45,561 bases of DNA from Gilliamella apis (GCF_002142155.1 NZ_NASD01000021.1:1-45561); one strand, 5' to 3'. Counted from the first letter of the stretch, positions 9,503 through 17,408 are shown. A program made the numbers and translations. Notes: generated by a model from the letters alone, not told the origin.

Positions 9503-10900
9503 TTATTGAACGGTTTCGATATGGTAGCGTTTTAATAACATATTACTGAATTTATTGTGCGGATCTAGACGAGCTTTAAGTTTAAAAAATTGCTCAGCTT
9601 GTGGATATGCTCTTTGAAATTGTTCTGTTGTCGCATGTAATTGATAAGGTAGATAATAACTTCCTTGATTTTCCAAAACAGCATCTATCAATTCCCTTGT
9701 CCAATTACCAACATGTTGTTTGCTTAATTCATCAGTATCTTGTTGATAATAGACCACAAACGCAAATACTTCCGATTTTGCCCAAGCCAGTAATGAACCA
9801 CTATCTTGGTTGGCGTGACGAATAGAAATATTAATAACATTAACTTTATTTTTTTTCAAAATAGTGACTAATTTGGGATAAAAGTGATCAAATTGTTCAA
9901 CAGGTATAAAATATTCCTGTAAAACAAAGCTTTTATTTTTAGTCGATATCGGCTGCAAATACGAAACATCATAACTAGCCTCATAATTACGCCACATGAC
10001 TGGTTTTTTTATATAATAAAAATCATCAAATAATTTACGTAAATTTTTACCAGTAGACGAGGAAGATACAATTTTGATTGGCTTTTCCAGATTATGCGAT
10101 TTTTTATCATCAGATCTTAATCGTTGCAAAATCGTTAATGGTTCTTCAGTCTGTTTATAAGTAACAGATCTCACTCTTTTATAGTCTGGTGGATAAATTA
10201 TCGCATTATGGAATATTGATTTTTTATCAGAACGAATATATTGGGTAAAATATTGATAATAGTTTGTAATTGGCATAGCCTCACTAACGCGTTTTACTTT
10301 TACATTATCAGCAAGTTGCAATGTCACCTCAGTGATTATACCTAGACCACCATATCCACCAATAGCACCATAGAATATATCTTGATTTTGCTCAGGACTA
10401 GCTATTACTACTTTGCCATCAGCTAACACAATTTTAAATTGTTTTACCGAAAGAATTATAGGTCCTTCACCTATATATCGGCCATGAACATTAACACTTA
10501 ATGATCCACCAATACTAAAATTAGCATAGCTTTGCATTATTTTTACAGATAAATCATAGGGATCTATAAGCTCCTGAACTTGAAGCCAAGTTGCCCCCGT
10601 CTCAATAGTCAACAGTTTTTGTTCAGGTTTAAAGTCAATAACATGATTTAATTTACGAGTATCAATTTGCACCGCCCCTTGGATTGCTGTTTGTCCTCCC
10701 ATACTATATTTACCACCAGCGATACTAATTGGTCCAGTAGCCTTTTTAACTATATCAACAACTTGTTGAGTAGATTCTGGTTGCACAACTGCTGCAACTT
10801 GAATCGGTGTCATTCCAGTTACATCATTGACTTCTACTGCCATAACAGTCAATGGCAATAAAAAACCAAGTACAGATAATAATAAATTTATTTTTTTCAT
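9503..10900 (-). CDS. Exported FAD-binding oxidoreductase (lactone-oxidase-like)
   Basis: Flavoprotein of the vanillyl-alcohol-oxidase/PCMH superfamily with an N-terminal Sec signal peptide (basic start, hydrophobic core, cleavage near VMA-VE at residue 21), so probably periplasmic. The FAD-binding domain spans about residues 30-200, with the diphosphate loop IAGGKYSMGGQ near 60-70 and the GGYGGLGI block near 180. The C-terminal DPHNKFSN motif resembles D-arabinono-1,4-lactone oxidases. In relatives that bind FAD covalently a His occupies the position that is Tyr65 here, so the flavin is probably non-covalent. Substrate unknown; a sugar or lactone is plausible. Confidence 0.8.
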   Translation of the reverse strand: MKKINLLLSVLGFLLPLTVMAVEVNDVTGMTPIQVAAVVQPESTQQVVDIVKKATGPISIAGGKYSMGGQTAIQGAVQIDTRKLNHVIDFKPEQKLLTIETGATWLQVQELIDPYDLSVKIMQSYANFSIGGSLSVNVHGRYIGEGPIILSVKQFKIVLADGKVVIASPEQNQDIFYGAIGGYGGLGIITEVTLQLADNVKVKRVSEAMPITNYYQYFTQYIRSDKKSIFHNAIIYPPDYKRVRSVTYKQTEEPLTILQRLRSDDKKSHNLEKPIKIVSSSSTGKNLRKLFDDFYYIKKPVMWRNYEASYDVSYLQPISTKNKSFVLQEYFIPVEQFDHFYPKLVTILKKNKVNVINISIRHANQDSGSLLAWAKSEVFAFVVYYQQDTDELSKQHVGNWTRELIDAVLENQGSYYLPYQLHATTEQFQRAYPQAEQFFKLKARLDPHNKFSNMLLKRYHIETVQ

Positions 10901-11052
10901 TTTATAGAAAAATAAGCACTATGAGATAAGATAAAATATGATAGCCTATTTGAGTTGAAAAGTATGTATCTTAGATTGGCTAATATTGTTCAATAAATTG
11001 TCATCCTCTAAGAATAATTAATTTAATAAATTTGAATATTATTAATATATAA

Positions 11053-11095
11053 TTTACCCCCTTAAGTATTTTAAAAATATCTTAAGAGGGTAAAA
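11053..11095 (-). terminator. Terminator of the acid phosphatase gene
   Basis: Long imperfect inverted repeat (TTTACCCCCTTAAGTATTT against AAATATCTTAAGAGGGTAAA), 10 bp beyond the stop of the phosphatase on the minus strand, with a weak T-rich tail. It would form a stem of about 18 bp. Confidence 0.7.
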
Positions 11096-11104
11096 ATCAA
11101 TTAA

Positions 11105-11893
11105 TTATTTTGATGACTTATATTGACGTTTAACTTCTTCTGTAGCTTTACGAAGATCTTCTTGGAATTTAGGAAGAGTTTGTAAGCGAGAATATTCAAC
11201 AGCACCAACAATTCGTCCAGCATCAACATCACTTTGCCAGTGAGCACCACAGATCATTCGGCTTTGACCAAATTCATAACCACGTTTTATAATGGCTTCT
11301 GCATGAGAAGGTGCCATTTGAGCAAGTACTAATGCCACAGTCCATCCATAAGAAGTATGCCCAGAAGGATATGATCCATTCTTACGCAACCGATCTTCTT
11401 CATTAACTGGTTGACATGTGTGATTACCAAAGAATACAAATGGACGTTCTCTCATATACGCTTCTTTTGCTGTTTTGGTAGCATTATCTGCTGAATCAAC
11501 AAGAAGATCACCTAACATTTTATAAAGCGTCGGTGTTGTTTCTTGTGAAATAGTAATTCCCATTGGTTCAGAAAATATTTTTGCCATATTAGTAGTATGT
11601 AAATCTGCATCCATGGTTGCTTGCTTCCAGCGAGCTGTATCTTTAAATTTATAACCTTCTTGATATGCAGCTTTGTCCGCTTCAAATACTGCTGAATCAT
11701 TTTTAGGAGGTCCTGGAAGATAATCATTACTACTTACTGCCTCAGCTGCTGTATGATAAGTAGGTCCAACTTCATGACCTAAAAAATCTTCTGTAGAACC
11801 TGGTTGAAAGGCCATTGTTGTTGAAGACATAAATAATGAGCATACTGCAATAGCGATTCCAGCTATTTTTAATGAATTTCTTTTATTATTCAT
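11105..11893 (-). CDS. Periplasmic class A non-specific acid phosphatase
   Basis: PAP2-superfamily class A acid phosphatase (PhoN/PhoC type), hydrolysing phosphomonoesters in the periplasm. A Sec signal peptide ends near TMA at residue 28. The three-part signature is complete: K143-x6-R150-P151, P-S-G-H at 176-179 (catalytic His179 in the first half), and S211-R212-x5-H218-x3-D222. Length 262 is slightly longer than the usual ~250. It is transcribed alone, in the same orientation as the flavin oxidoreductase but separated from it by 204 bp with a terminator. Some members also transfer phosphate to nucleosides or inosine; that cannot be told here. Confidence 0.92.
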   Translation of the reverse strand: MNNKRNSLKIAGIAIAVCSLFMSSTTMAFQPGSTEDFLGHEVGPTYHTAAEAVSSNDYLPGPPKNDSAVFEADKAAYQEGYKFKDTARWKQATMDADLHTTNMAKIFSEPMGITISQETTPTLYKMLGDLLVDSADNATKTAKEAYMRERPFVFFGNHTCQPVNEEDRLRKNGSYPSGHTSYGWTVALVLAQMAPSHAEAIIKRGYEFGQSRMICGAHWQSDVDAGRIVGAVEYSRLQTLPKFQEDLRKATEEVKRQYKSSK

Positions 11894-12314
11894 ATTATTT
11901 CCTTAATTGTAATTTTAATATTCCTAAATAGTTATTTTTTATTTTTCTGTCTTAAAACAGTGCGTTACTTATTTAATATTATTCCCAATTTTCCTCCTTG
12001 AATTTCATTTATCAGTTAGGTGAATCGATTCAACACATTTAGAAAAAAAATCCTTTTTTTAAATAATACAATATTAAAATTAGTGCCAACAAATTTTAAT
12101 ATTAATTAATGTGATAAATATCACATATTATTTTCATGATATAAAATTTAAGCACTTTAATTTATGCAATTAACACAATATATGTAATCAAGTAAATATT
12201 GTTCCAAATACGTGTTTCCAATTTATATTTAAAATACTCATATCTATTTATACTTCGAGCTAGTTATCTGACAATTTTCACAAAGTCTTATAATTGAATA
12301 TTGAATCATTCTAA
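11894..12314. other. Long intergenic region, no gene seen
   Basis: About 420 AT-rich bases between the phosphatase start and the first symE-linked repeat. I see no ORF with coding character, no RNA gene and no strong hairpin. It presumably holds the phosphatase promoter and marks the left edge of the toxin-remnant island. Confidence 0.5.
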
Positions 12315-12370
12315 TTTGTAAAAAATATTGAGGAGTCTATACCATCTTATTGATATTAGAATATGAATAA
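12315..12370. repeat. symE upstream repeat, copy 1
   Basis: 56-bp sequence also found at 17113-17168, nearly identical, with the core TTGAGGAGTCTATACC followed by TCTTATTGATATTAGAATAT. Both copies lie just upstream of symE start codons. TTGAGG and TGATAT are 17 bp apart and could be the -35 and -10 boxes of the symE promoter. The copies show that the symE upstream region was duplicated with the cassettes. Confidence 0.7.
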
Positions 12371-12412
12371 ATCGGTCATAATGTGCGGAAATAATGCGGA
12401 TAAGAGTTATCT

Positions 12413-12620
12413 ATGGTAAAGGCACATACTAAGTTAAAATCAACCATATACAAAGAACCCACACAACCCATTACTGAGCGGTTTTACACCATGAGTTACA
12501 ACACCTAATCTGGGCAGACCTAACCCCATACCACAACTGACCATTAAAGGTCGCTGGCTGGAAGCCTTCGGCTTTACCATCGGTAAGCCAGTCATCAACG
12601 ATGTACAACAGAACTTTTGA
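12413..12620 (+). pseudogene. symE: SymE-like toxin remnant 1
   Basis: Degenerate SymE-type protein (AbrB-fold type I toxin family, usually silenced by antisense symR RNA). Translation from the ATG at 12413 gives a basic N-terminal part ending in ERFYTMSYNT and then a stop. In another frame PNPIPQLTIKGRWLEAFGF and TIGKPV follow, the unmistakable SymE core, then a stop at 12620 without the usual C-terminal strand. At least one frameshift and one premature stop are present. It stands tail-to-tail with the minus-strand immunity remnant at 12666-13120. Confidence 0.75.
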
Positions 12621-12665
12621 TTATCAGGATTAAAGGGGGCTGAGCTAAGAGGAGGGATTTATTCA

Positions 12666-13120
12666 TTAGTAGATGGTTTCACACTGTATGCTTGATAGTT
12701 TTATTTTTCTTAAAAAAACACCCATTTTTTTTAAATACCAATTAAAATCTGGAATATCTTCCCCAAATAAATACTGACGATTTATTGACAATGACATAGA
12801 TAAATAATTAGGGTAAATTAATAAATTACCGCCTGATTTATTATCATAAACCATCACTATACCGACTTTATCCATAATATTATGAGAGTTTATAAACTCG
12901 TCTAAATTGAACAAATTCATATCGATATTTAACCAGTTATAATCATCGATATCATTTGACGATAGATAAGTAACCGTATTTTGATAATAAATATTCCTGC
13001 CATTATTTATTAGGCACTTTAATATCTCTTTAGGAGAATATTCTTGTGCGAAATATATATTGCAGGTTCATAAGGCATTAATGACATTAATAATTCTGAT
13101 AATTCATCTGATGAAGTCAT
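12666..13120 (-). pseudogene. Frameshifted immunity-like gene
   Basis: Two overlapping reading frames together encode one protein of about 150 residues. It begins MTSSDELSELLMSLMPYEPA at 13120, continues after a shift near 13045 as FAQEYSPKEILKCLINNG, runs through NIDMNLFNLDEFINSHN and ends SIQCETIY at 12666. The 3' frame alone is open from an internal ATG at 12920 (84 residues). No signal peptide or transmembrane segment, acidic, small: typical of cytosolic immunity proteins. It sits directly 5' on the minus strand of a symE remnant, like the other immunity genes here. No family recognised. Confidence 0.55.
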
Positions 13121-13262
13121 ACCATCTTTACCCATATGCCCGGTGTGCAGTTTTATCTGCTCAGCTAGCCATGTTGCAGTGGCGCCGGCTAGGCCACGAG
13201 TAAACTTACGAAGTAAATTGTAGACATAAAAAATCCCTGTTTTTGGCTGGGACAATATTAAT
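13121..13262 (-). pseudogene. Unassigned coding remnant
   Basis: Open frame continuous with the start of the frameshifted immunity gene, reading KTGIFYVYNLLRKFTRGLAG then ATATWLAEQIKLHTGHMGKD. It has protein-like composition but no start codon with a ribosome site, and I recognise no family. It may be the 3' end of a lost toxin tip that preceded the immunity gene. It starts right after the DUF6572-like gene at 13264-13602. Confidence 0.3.
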
Positions 13263-13263
13263 A

Positions 13264-13602
13264 CTAGCAATTATTTCTTTCTTCATATTTTAATCTGATA
13301 TTAGTAGATGATAAAAGTTCATTTACTTTGTCCAGAAAATTGATACATTCTTGTGGTATTTCATACTGAAAAAAAATTTCTATCAGAAAATCAATTTTTC
13401 CTTTAGCTGCTGGGAAGCTTTCATATATTTCACCACTTTCAATGAATCTTAAATAACTATTTATCTTTTCTTGTAATAAAAATAAATGATTATTTATTTC
13501 ATCATTCCATGATAAATGATCTGTTATACCCAAACTAATTACTGATTCATTGTTCTTGAGTATTCCAATCATATCAAGTTTATTTATATCTTCTATTGAC
13601 AT
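13264..13602 (-). CDS. DUF6572-like immunity candidate, copy 1
   Basis: 112-residue cytosolic protein starting MSIEDINKLDMIGI. The pattern LGITDHLSWNDEINNHLFLL, then EKINSYLRFIESGEIYESFP and a KGKIDFLIEI strand, is what I remember of the DUF6572 family, small proteins found beside polymorphic toxins. It starts 15 bp after the stop of an E-C-K nuclease-toxin tail (13618-13843), exactly where a cognate immunity gene would lie. A second copy at 14404-14733 is about 60% similar, with an identical first 14 residues. The reading frame is intact. Confidence 0.65.
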   Translation of the reverse strand: MSIEDINKLDMIGILKNNESVISLGITDHLSWNDEINNHLFLLQEKINSYLRFIESGEIYESFPAAKGKIDFLIEIFFQYEIPQECINFLDKVNELLSSTNIRLKYEERNNC

Positions 13603-13617
13603 ATTATTGATTGCCTT

Positions 13618-13843
13618 TTATTCATTTGGTCTTATTATTTCAACTTTTGAAGGTGGAATTATTGTTCTACCTTCAAACCCTAGTTTACCTTCTCCAACAA
13701 TTACCCCGCCACTTTTTTCTAATTCAGGAAAACCTACTTTCTGATTCTTAGTTAATAGAGCAGTTTGTGAACTTTTGCATTCAATATATATTATATTTCT
13801 TTGTTCATCTTTTAACATGATATCGACTCTGAATGAGGTGTCA
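13618..13843 (-). pseudogene. Polymorphic toxin C-terminal tail, PD-(D/E)xK-like
   Basis: C-terminal ~75 residues of a contact-dependent toxin. The frame from 13843 reads SFRVDIMLKDEQRNIIYI, then ECKSSQTALLTKNQKVGF, PELEKSGGVIVGEGKLGF and ends PPSKVEIIRPNE. The Asp in RVD followed 13 residues later by E-C-K matches the catalytic D...ExK core of restriction-endonuclease-fold nuclease toxins. The frame is closed by a stop immediately upstream, and the previous segment (pre-toxin) continues in another frame, so the N-terminal part of the toxin is lost or shifted. An isolated ATG at 13818 would give only 66 residues. A DUF6572-like immunity gene follows. Confidence 0.65.
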
Positions 13844-14217
13844 CTACATCATCATTTTTATCTATTTGGTTGATTTCAGCGATTCGGTCTAGTGCTGCTT
13901 GTTTTTCATCTCCTTTTTTGATGGCAAACTAGCTTTTAATTGCTTTTTTTCTTTACCAAGCGCCTTACCCAAAGCATTATTCTCAACAGCATTTTTACTA
14001 CTTTTAATAGCTGCACAGACATCATCAAAATCACCACAGCAGGCAGCAACGGCAAGGCCTGATGCCAGTTGAAATCGTTCGCTGATGGTTTGTTTTTCTT
14101 CTTCGGTTAAATCTATGACTTTGCCATACAGTTGTTTGCGGGAGGATATCTGCTGCAACTTCACCGACCACTGCACCGGCTCCGCTCGATAGCGCTGAGT
14201 TGCCTTGGAGCTTTGCG
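13844..14217 (-). pseudogene. CdiA-type pre-toxin (VENN) remnant
   Basis: Fragment of the pre-toxin region of a CdiA/filamentous-haemagglutinin exoprotein, broken by frameshifts. One frame (14217 to ~14155) reads KLQGNSALSSGAGAVVGEVA. A second (13889-14176) reads YGKVIDLTEEEKQTISERFQ, LASGLA and then SSKNAVENNALGKALG, containing the VENN motif that marks the toxin junction in CdiA proteins. A third continues KKGDEKQAALDRIAEINQ. The upstream multi-kilobase TpsA part is absent, so only the toxin end survives. It indicates that a contact-dependent inhibition locus or orphan cdiA-CT cassette once stood here. Confidence 0.7.
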
Positions 14218-14345
14218 ACTACAACACCAAGTATTCATCAAAGACAATTGCCTGAATCAACTCGGTTTCACCACAGGTCAATCCGTCACCATTATCACTA
14301 AAAAATGAAAATTAATTGTCCAACTTGCGAATTAGATCTCATTAT
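14218..14345 (+). pseudogene. symE: SymE-like toxin remnant 2 (3' end)
   Basis: Only the C-terminal half of a SymE protein: LNQLGFTTGQSVTIITKK, stop, then KLIVQLAN in frame, where intact relatives have an uninterrupted TxxGKLIV strand. It begins abruptly against the CdiA pre-toxin remnant. The 3' flank, including a hairpin, matches that of remnant 3 at 17268-17390. It lies tail-to-tail with the minus-strand DUF6572-like copy 2. Confidence 0.65.
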
Positions 14346-14360
14346 TGGTAATTAATTAGT

Positions 14361-14395
14361 TTAGTTCTTCGATAAAGATCGTAGAGCTGAACTAA
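14361..14395 (+). terminator. symE-associated hairpin, degenerate copy
   Basis: Interrupted inverted repeat with TTAGTTC and GAACTAA arms, homologous in position to the perfect hairpin at 17365-17390 behind symE remnant 3. The inner stem has decayed. It separates the symE 3' end from the convergent immunity gene. Confidence 0.45.
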
Positions 14396-14403
14396 TATAA
14401 ATA

Positions 14404-14733
14404 TCAACCAATTTCATATTCAACTACTGTATTAATTGTTAAAACAATCTTATTGACTGATTGTAAAAAATTGATACATTCATCTGGTATTTGGTACTTA
14501 AAGTATATTTTTATCAAAAATTTTTCTTTACCTTTAGCTGCGGGGAAATACTTATAAATATTCCCTGTCTCGATTATGTTTATATAACTATTTAATTTTT
14601 GTTGTAATTTATATAAGTGAGATTCATAAGGAAAATCCCATGATAAGTGGTCAGTTAAACCTAACTCAACATAATTGCTGTTGTTTTTAGGTATTCCAAT
14701 CATATCAAGTTTATTTATATCTTCTATTGACAT
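14404..14733 (-). CDS. DUF6572-like immunity candidate, copy 2
   Basis: 109-residue paralogue of the protein at 13264-13602. The first 14 residues are the same except for Pro in place of Leu (MIGIPKN), and it keeps LGLTDHLSW, the YKLQQKLNSYI helix, the TGNIYKYFPAAKGKEKF block and a Phe-rich C-terminal strand. The 50 bp upstream are also duplicated and encode the last nine residues of the same toxin (KVEIIKPNE), so toxin tail and immunity gene were copied together. The frame is intact. With no full toxin left, it may now act as orphan protection against rival strains. Confidence 0.62.
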   Translation of the reverse strand: MSIEDINKLDMIGIPKNNSNYVELGLTDHLSWDFPYESHLYKLQQKLNSYINIIETGNIYKYFPAAKGKEKFLIKIYFKYQIPDECINFLQSVNKIVLTINTVVEYEIG

Positions 14734-14743
14734 ATTATTGATT

Positions 14744-15140
14744 GCCTTTTATTCATTTGGTTTTATTATTTCAACTTTTGTTGACTGATGGTTTCTTTAT
14801 TTAATTGGGTTCCCTAGTAAGCTAATTATTTTATTTTTATGATACGATAAATCGATTCCTGAAGGTAATTCACTAATATAAGGAGAATAATTAGGTTGAT
14901 TATTAGTTAAATGCAAATGTATTCGTTTTAAATTATTGTTAATTAATATAAGTTCAATTCCATGCGTAAAAAATTATAATATTTGAATTTTTCAGGGCCT
15001 ATATTCTATAGGATCTTCTGATATCACAGGTTTTTCTCCTATAGAATTCATCAAAACAACAAATTTATCGGATGTTTCGAATGTACTGAAAGGTACAATA
15101 AATTCTTTCCATTCTAAGGTAATTAATAAATTCCCTTTTC
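14744..15140 (-). pseudogene. Degenerate immunity paralogue fused to a toxin tail
   Basis: Decayed paralogue of the immunity gene at 15155-15616. Readable pieces are LEWKEFIVPFSTFETSDKF, MNSIGEKPVISEDPIEYRP, and, after stops, SPYISELPSGIDLSYHKNK with IISLLGNPIK, matching the EKPEISEDLIEY-like and NGIDFQYTEKMVIELLGKPLK parts of the intact gene. At about 14795 it is joined in the same frame to STKVEIIKPNE, the tail of the E-C-K toxin. That junction marks a recombination point between two different toxin/immunity cassettes. Confidence 0.6.
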
Positions 15141-15154
15141 TTTGCTATGTGTTT

Positions 15155-15616
15155 TTATCTTATTAATACAGCCAATGTTATCAAACAAAGAGTCCCATTT
15201 TTATTAAACTCAAAATGTAATGAATAATGTGTCATATGATATAATATCCAACGATTCACATATCCCAAAAAAGGGCTTTGTTCATTTCCACCTACTTTTA
15301 ATGGTTTCCCTAATAACTCAATGACCATTTTTTCAGTATATTGAAAATCGATCCCATTCAATAATTTTCCATAATATATAGAATAATTATCCTTTTCCTT
15401 ACAAAAGAATTGAATATGATTCAGATATTTTTTTCGAAAACCGATAAGTATACCTGTTTGAAAGAACTCATAATATTTAGTTCGATCAGGATCATTATAT
15501 TCAATAAGATCTTCTGATATTTCAGGATTTTCACCAATTTCATCTTTTAGCGTATAAAACTCTGAAGAATTTTCAGATTTACCTAATACATCAACTAATT
15601 GCTGCCATTTAATCAT
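15155..15616 (-). CDS. Immunity candidate for the DHIPS-motif toxin
   Basis: About 153-residue cytosolic protein starting MIKWQQLVDVLGKSENSSEF. The pattern VIELLGKPLKVGGNEQ, then WILYHMTHYSLHFEFNKNG and a final hydrophobic strand, is common in small immunity proteins of polymorphic toxin systems, though I cannot name the family. The open frame extends upstream to 15700, but those 28 residues are the tail of the preceding toxin (MIEKGYDSKLVEDARNKN), so the ATG at 15616 is chosen. A degenerate paralogue lies just downstream. The gene itself looks intact. Confidence 0.55.
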   Translation of the reverse strand: MIKWQQLVDVLGKSENSSEFYTLKDEIGENPEISEDLIEYNDPDRTKYYEFFQTGILIGFRKKYLNHIQFFCKEKDNYSIYYGKLLNGIDFQYTEKMVIELLGKPLKVGGNEQSPFLGYVNRWILYHMTHYSLHFEFNKNGTLCLITLAVLIR

Positions 15617-16188
15617 GATCACTAGATCCCGTTTTCTTTGTTGCGTGTTTTTATTTCTGGCATCTTCTACTAACTTCGAATCATACCCTTTTTCTATCAT
15701 ATTTTTCGTAATGCGTCAGTATCTCTTTTAACCACATCATAAAGATTTTCTGCATCTTTCATGATTTGTTTTGCAGTGTTTTACCTCCATATGCTGGTCT
15801 TGCTTGATGGACATCTTTTGCAACTTCAACAGCTGTTGACTCTGCATATAGTTTTTTCATTTCAGTTGGAGTTAAAGGTCGTCGAAGCTTGGCTTCTTCA
15901 GCTTTTTAATGTATCAAATGATGGAATGTGATCCTGCTCTATCCCATGACCAACTTTTGCCTTTGCTTTAAGTTCCCTATAAGAGCCGACATTAAGAGCT
16001 TTTACTTTATTCTGAGCTTCTTGAACCAACTGACTAGCTTTTTATTTGTATATCGCCTACTTTTAATGCCGCTTTTGCTTCTTTTAAGAGCTTACCAGCT
16101 ACATCACCTACACTAGGTATTAATCCAACTAATGCAATGGCATAATCAATAATATCTTCAGCTTCAGCAATTAGAGATAAGATAAAAG
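15617..16188 (-). pseudogene. Rhs/CDI-type toxin tip with DHIPS motif, frameshifted
   Basis: Remnant of a toxin C-terminus with at least four frame changes. In order on the minus strand: a hydrophobic segment EDIIDYAIALVGLIPSVGDV with AGKLLKEAKAALK, typical of the region before the tip in Rhs effectors; EAQNKVKALNVGSYRELKAK; HGIEQDHIPSFDTL; KLRRPLTPTEMKKLYAES, TAVEVAKDVHQARPAYGG; then IMKDAENLYDVVKRDTDALR and KGYDSKLVEDARNKN. The conserved His/Asp cluster in GHGIEQDHIPS suggests a metal-dependent nuclease, which is inference. It is preceded by an intact unknown immunity-like gene and followed by its own immunity candidate. Confidence 0.6.
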
Positions 16189-16191
16189 TAA

Positions 16192-16734
16192 CTAAGTTGT
16201 GGTTTTAGGAATTTTGCCAGTCCACCAAATTGGTTTCTCGTCAGGTTGTAAATTATCGAAAACAGATAAAGGGATCATACTATAGCTTACACAATAAGGA
16301 ATGGTAGTAATTGCTACCATTACAGGTTCGTAGTTATAATCAGGACGCGATTTAAACGCTTCATAACTTACTATAGCACATTCAATACACTCATAAAATG
16401 TTTCAAAATATTTACCAAAAATTTCAAATAAAGTTGATTTAGCTCTATCTAAATCACTTTTAACTTGACCTGATAATATTTTACTCCAATCAAATGCTTC
16501 TCTATCCAACTGTTTAAACTCTTTTTCTACCAATTTCATTAATGCTACGGCGTCATCTAACTCTTCTAATTTTAAATAACGACGATATAAGCGGTCAGTA
16601 ATTAGTGACCAATTTTGGTCAGGATATTTAGGTAGAACATAATATGAAATACAGTCAAAAAATAGCCGCATATCACTATCTGTACCTAAATTAAATATTG
16701 AACCTCCACCTATAAAACCGTTTTTTAGTGACAT
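16192..16734 (-). CDS. Immunity-like protein, unknown family
   Basis: 180-residue intact frame, MSLKNGFIGGGSIFNLGTDS onward, no signal peptide, mostly helical. Features include YVLPKYPDQNWSLITDRLYR, a Glu/Lys-rich helix (ALMKLVEKEFKQLDREAFDW) and a C-terminal PIWWTGKIPKTTT. Large acidic helical proteins of this size occur as immunity proteins in toxin arrays, and its position inside the array supports that, but I recognise no family. The stop falls four bases before the readable part of the DHIPS toxin remnant. Confidence 0.5.
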   Translation of the reverse strand: MSLKNGFIGGGSIFNLGTDSDMRLFFDCISYYVLPKYPDQNWSLITDRLYRRYLKLEELDDAVALMKLVEKEFKQLDREAFDWSKILSGQVKSDLDRAKSTLFEIFGKYFETFYECIECAIVSYEAFKSRPDYNYEPVMVAITTIPYCVSYSMIPLSVFDNLQPDEKPIWWTGKIPKTTT

Positions 16735-16852
16735 AATTTATTTACCTTATCATTTAAAAAAATTCAATATTCTATTAAATATATTGTACTTATGCTGAAC
16801 CATTCCAATTTAGTTTATCTTTCTGTTCGTTAGGTATGAGTTTACATAACTA

Positions 16853-16889
16853 TTTTCTTATTGATACCTCCCTAGTATCAATAAGAAAA
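16853..16889. terminator. Strong symmetric hairpin
   Basis: Perfect 15-bp inverted repeat TTTTCTTATTGATAC at 16853-16867 and its complement at 16875-16889, loop CTCCCTA, with A/T runs at both ends, so it could terminate in either direction. The surrounding 16735-17112 holds no gene that I can see. Confidence 0.65.
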
Positions 16890-17112
16890 GTATTTGTTGT
16901 TGCCTATACATTACAAGATAATAATTGATTTGTATAAAAAGTTTCACCTGTTTTGTTATAAATTTCTATTTAATACTCTTGCTTCATTGTTATGGTCATA
17001 AACGGTAAGTTTCCTACTGGTCGGTGAAAAAACTGTCATTACTAGTAACAGTTCTAATTGATGATTATATTTTTTAGGTAATGGCTATTTTGATTTAGTT
17101 TATTGAGGTTTA

Positions 17113-17168
17113 TTTGTAAAAATAATTGAGGAGTCTATACCGTCTTATTGATATTAGAATATAAATGA
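17113..17168. repeat. symE upstream repeat, copy 2
   Basis: Second copy of the 56-bp element at 12315-12370, differing at a few positions (CCGTC for CCATC, AATATAAAT for AATATGAAT). It lies 42 bp before an ATG that begins a symE-like start (MTKDV). It carries the same possible -35/-10 pair. Confidence 0.7.
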
Positions 17169-17210
17169 AGTGTTAATAATTTGGGTGAATTATGCGTAAA
17201 AGAGTTAACT

Positions 17211-17350
17211 ATGACAAAGGATGTTACTCTTCACTGATTATCTTTAAAACCCTCTAGTTGGCTAAATTCTGATCCAACACAGACCATTCACCATTACCAC
17301 TTAAAAAGACGAGTTAATTGTTCAATTTGTGAACTAGATCACTGAGTGGA
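17211..17350 (+). pseudogene. symE: SymE-like toxin remnant 3
   Basis: The 5' end survives as MTKDVTLH followed by a stop at 17237; the core is deleted. The 3' end survives from about 17268 and aligns base by base with the 3' part of remnant 2 (ACCATTACCACTTAAAAAG against ACCATTATCACTAAAAAAT). No functional protein can be made. It keeps the same orientation relative to a convergent immunity-like gene as the other two remnants. Confidence 0.6.
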
Positions 17351-17364
17351 TAAATAGTTAGTTC

Positions 17365-17390
17365 AGTTCTGCGACTAGTCTCGCAGAACT
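17365..17390 (+). terminator. symE 3' hairpin terminator
   Basis: Perfect 10-bp stem AGTTCTGCGA / TCGCAGAACT with loop CTAGTC, immediately behind symE remnant 3 and 19 bp before the stop of the convergent immunity-like gene. A decayed homologue is at 14361-14395. Confidence 0.7.
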
Positions 17391-17408
17391 TGATGACAGA
17401 TGCATAAA

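Noticed and set aside
11945-11962. LexA-like box CTGT..ACAG upstream of the symE region
   Set aside because: The half-sites are six bases apart instead of eight and far from the symE start.
12413-12620. Functional symE toxin with symR antisense RNA
   Set aside because: All three symE copies carry stops or deletions; no intact coding sequence remains.
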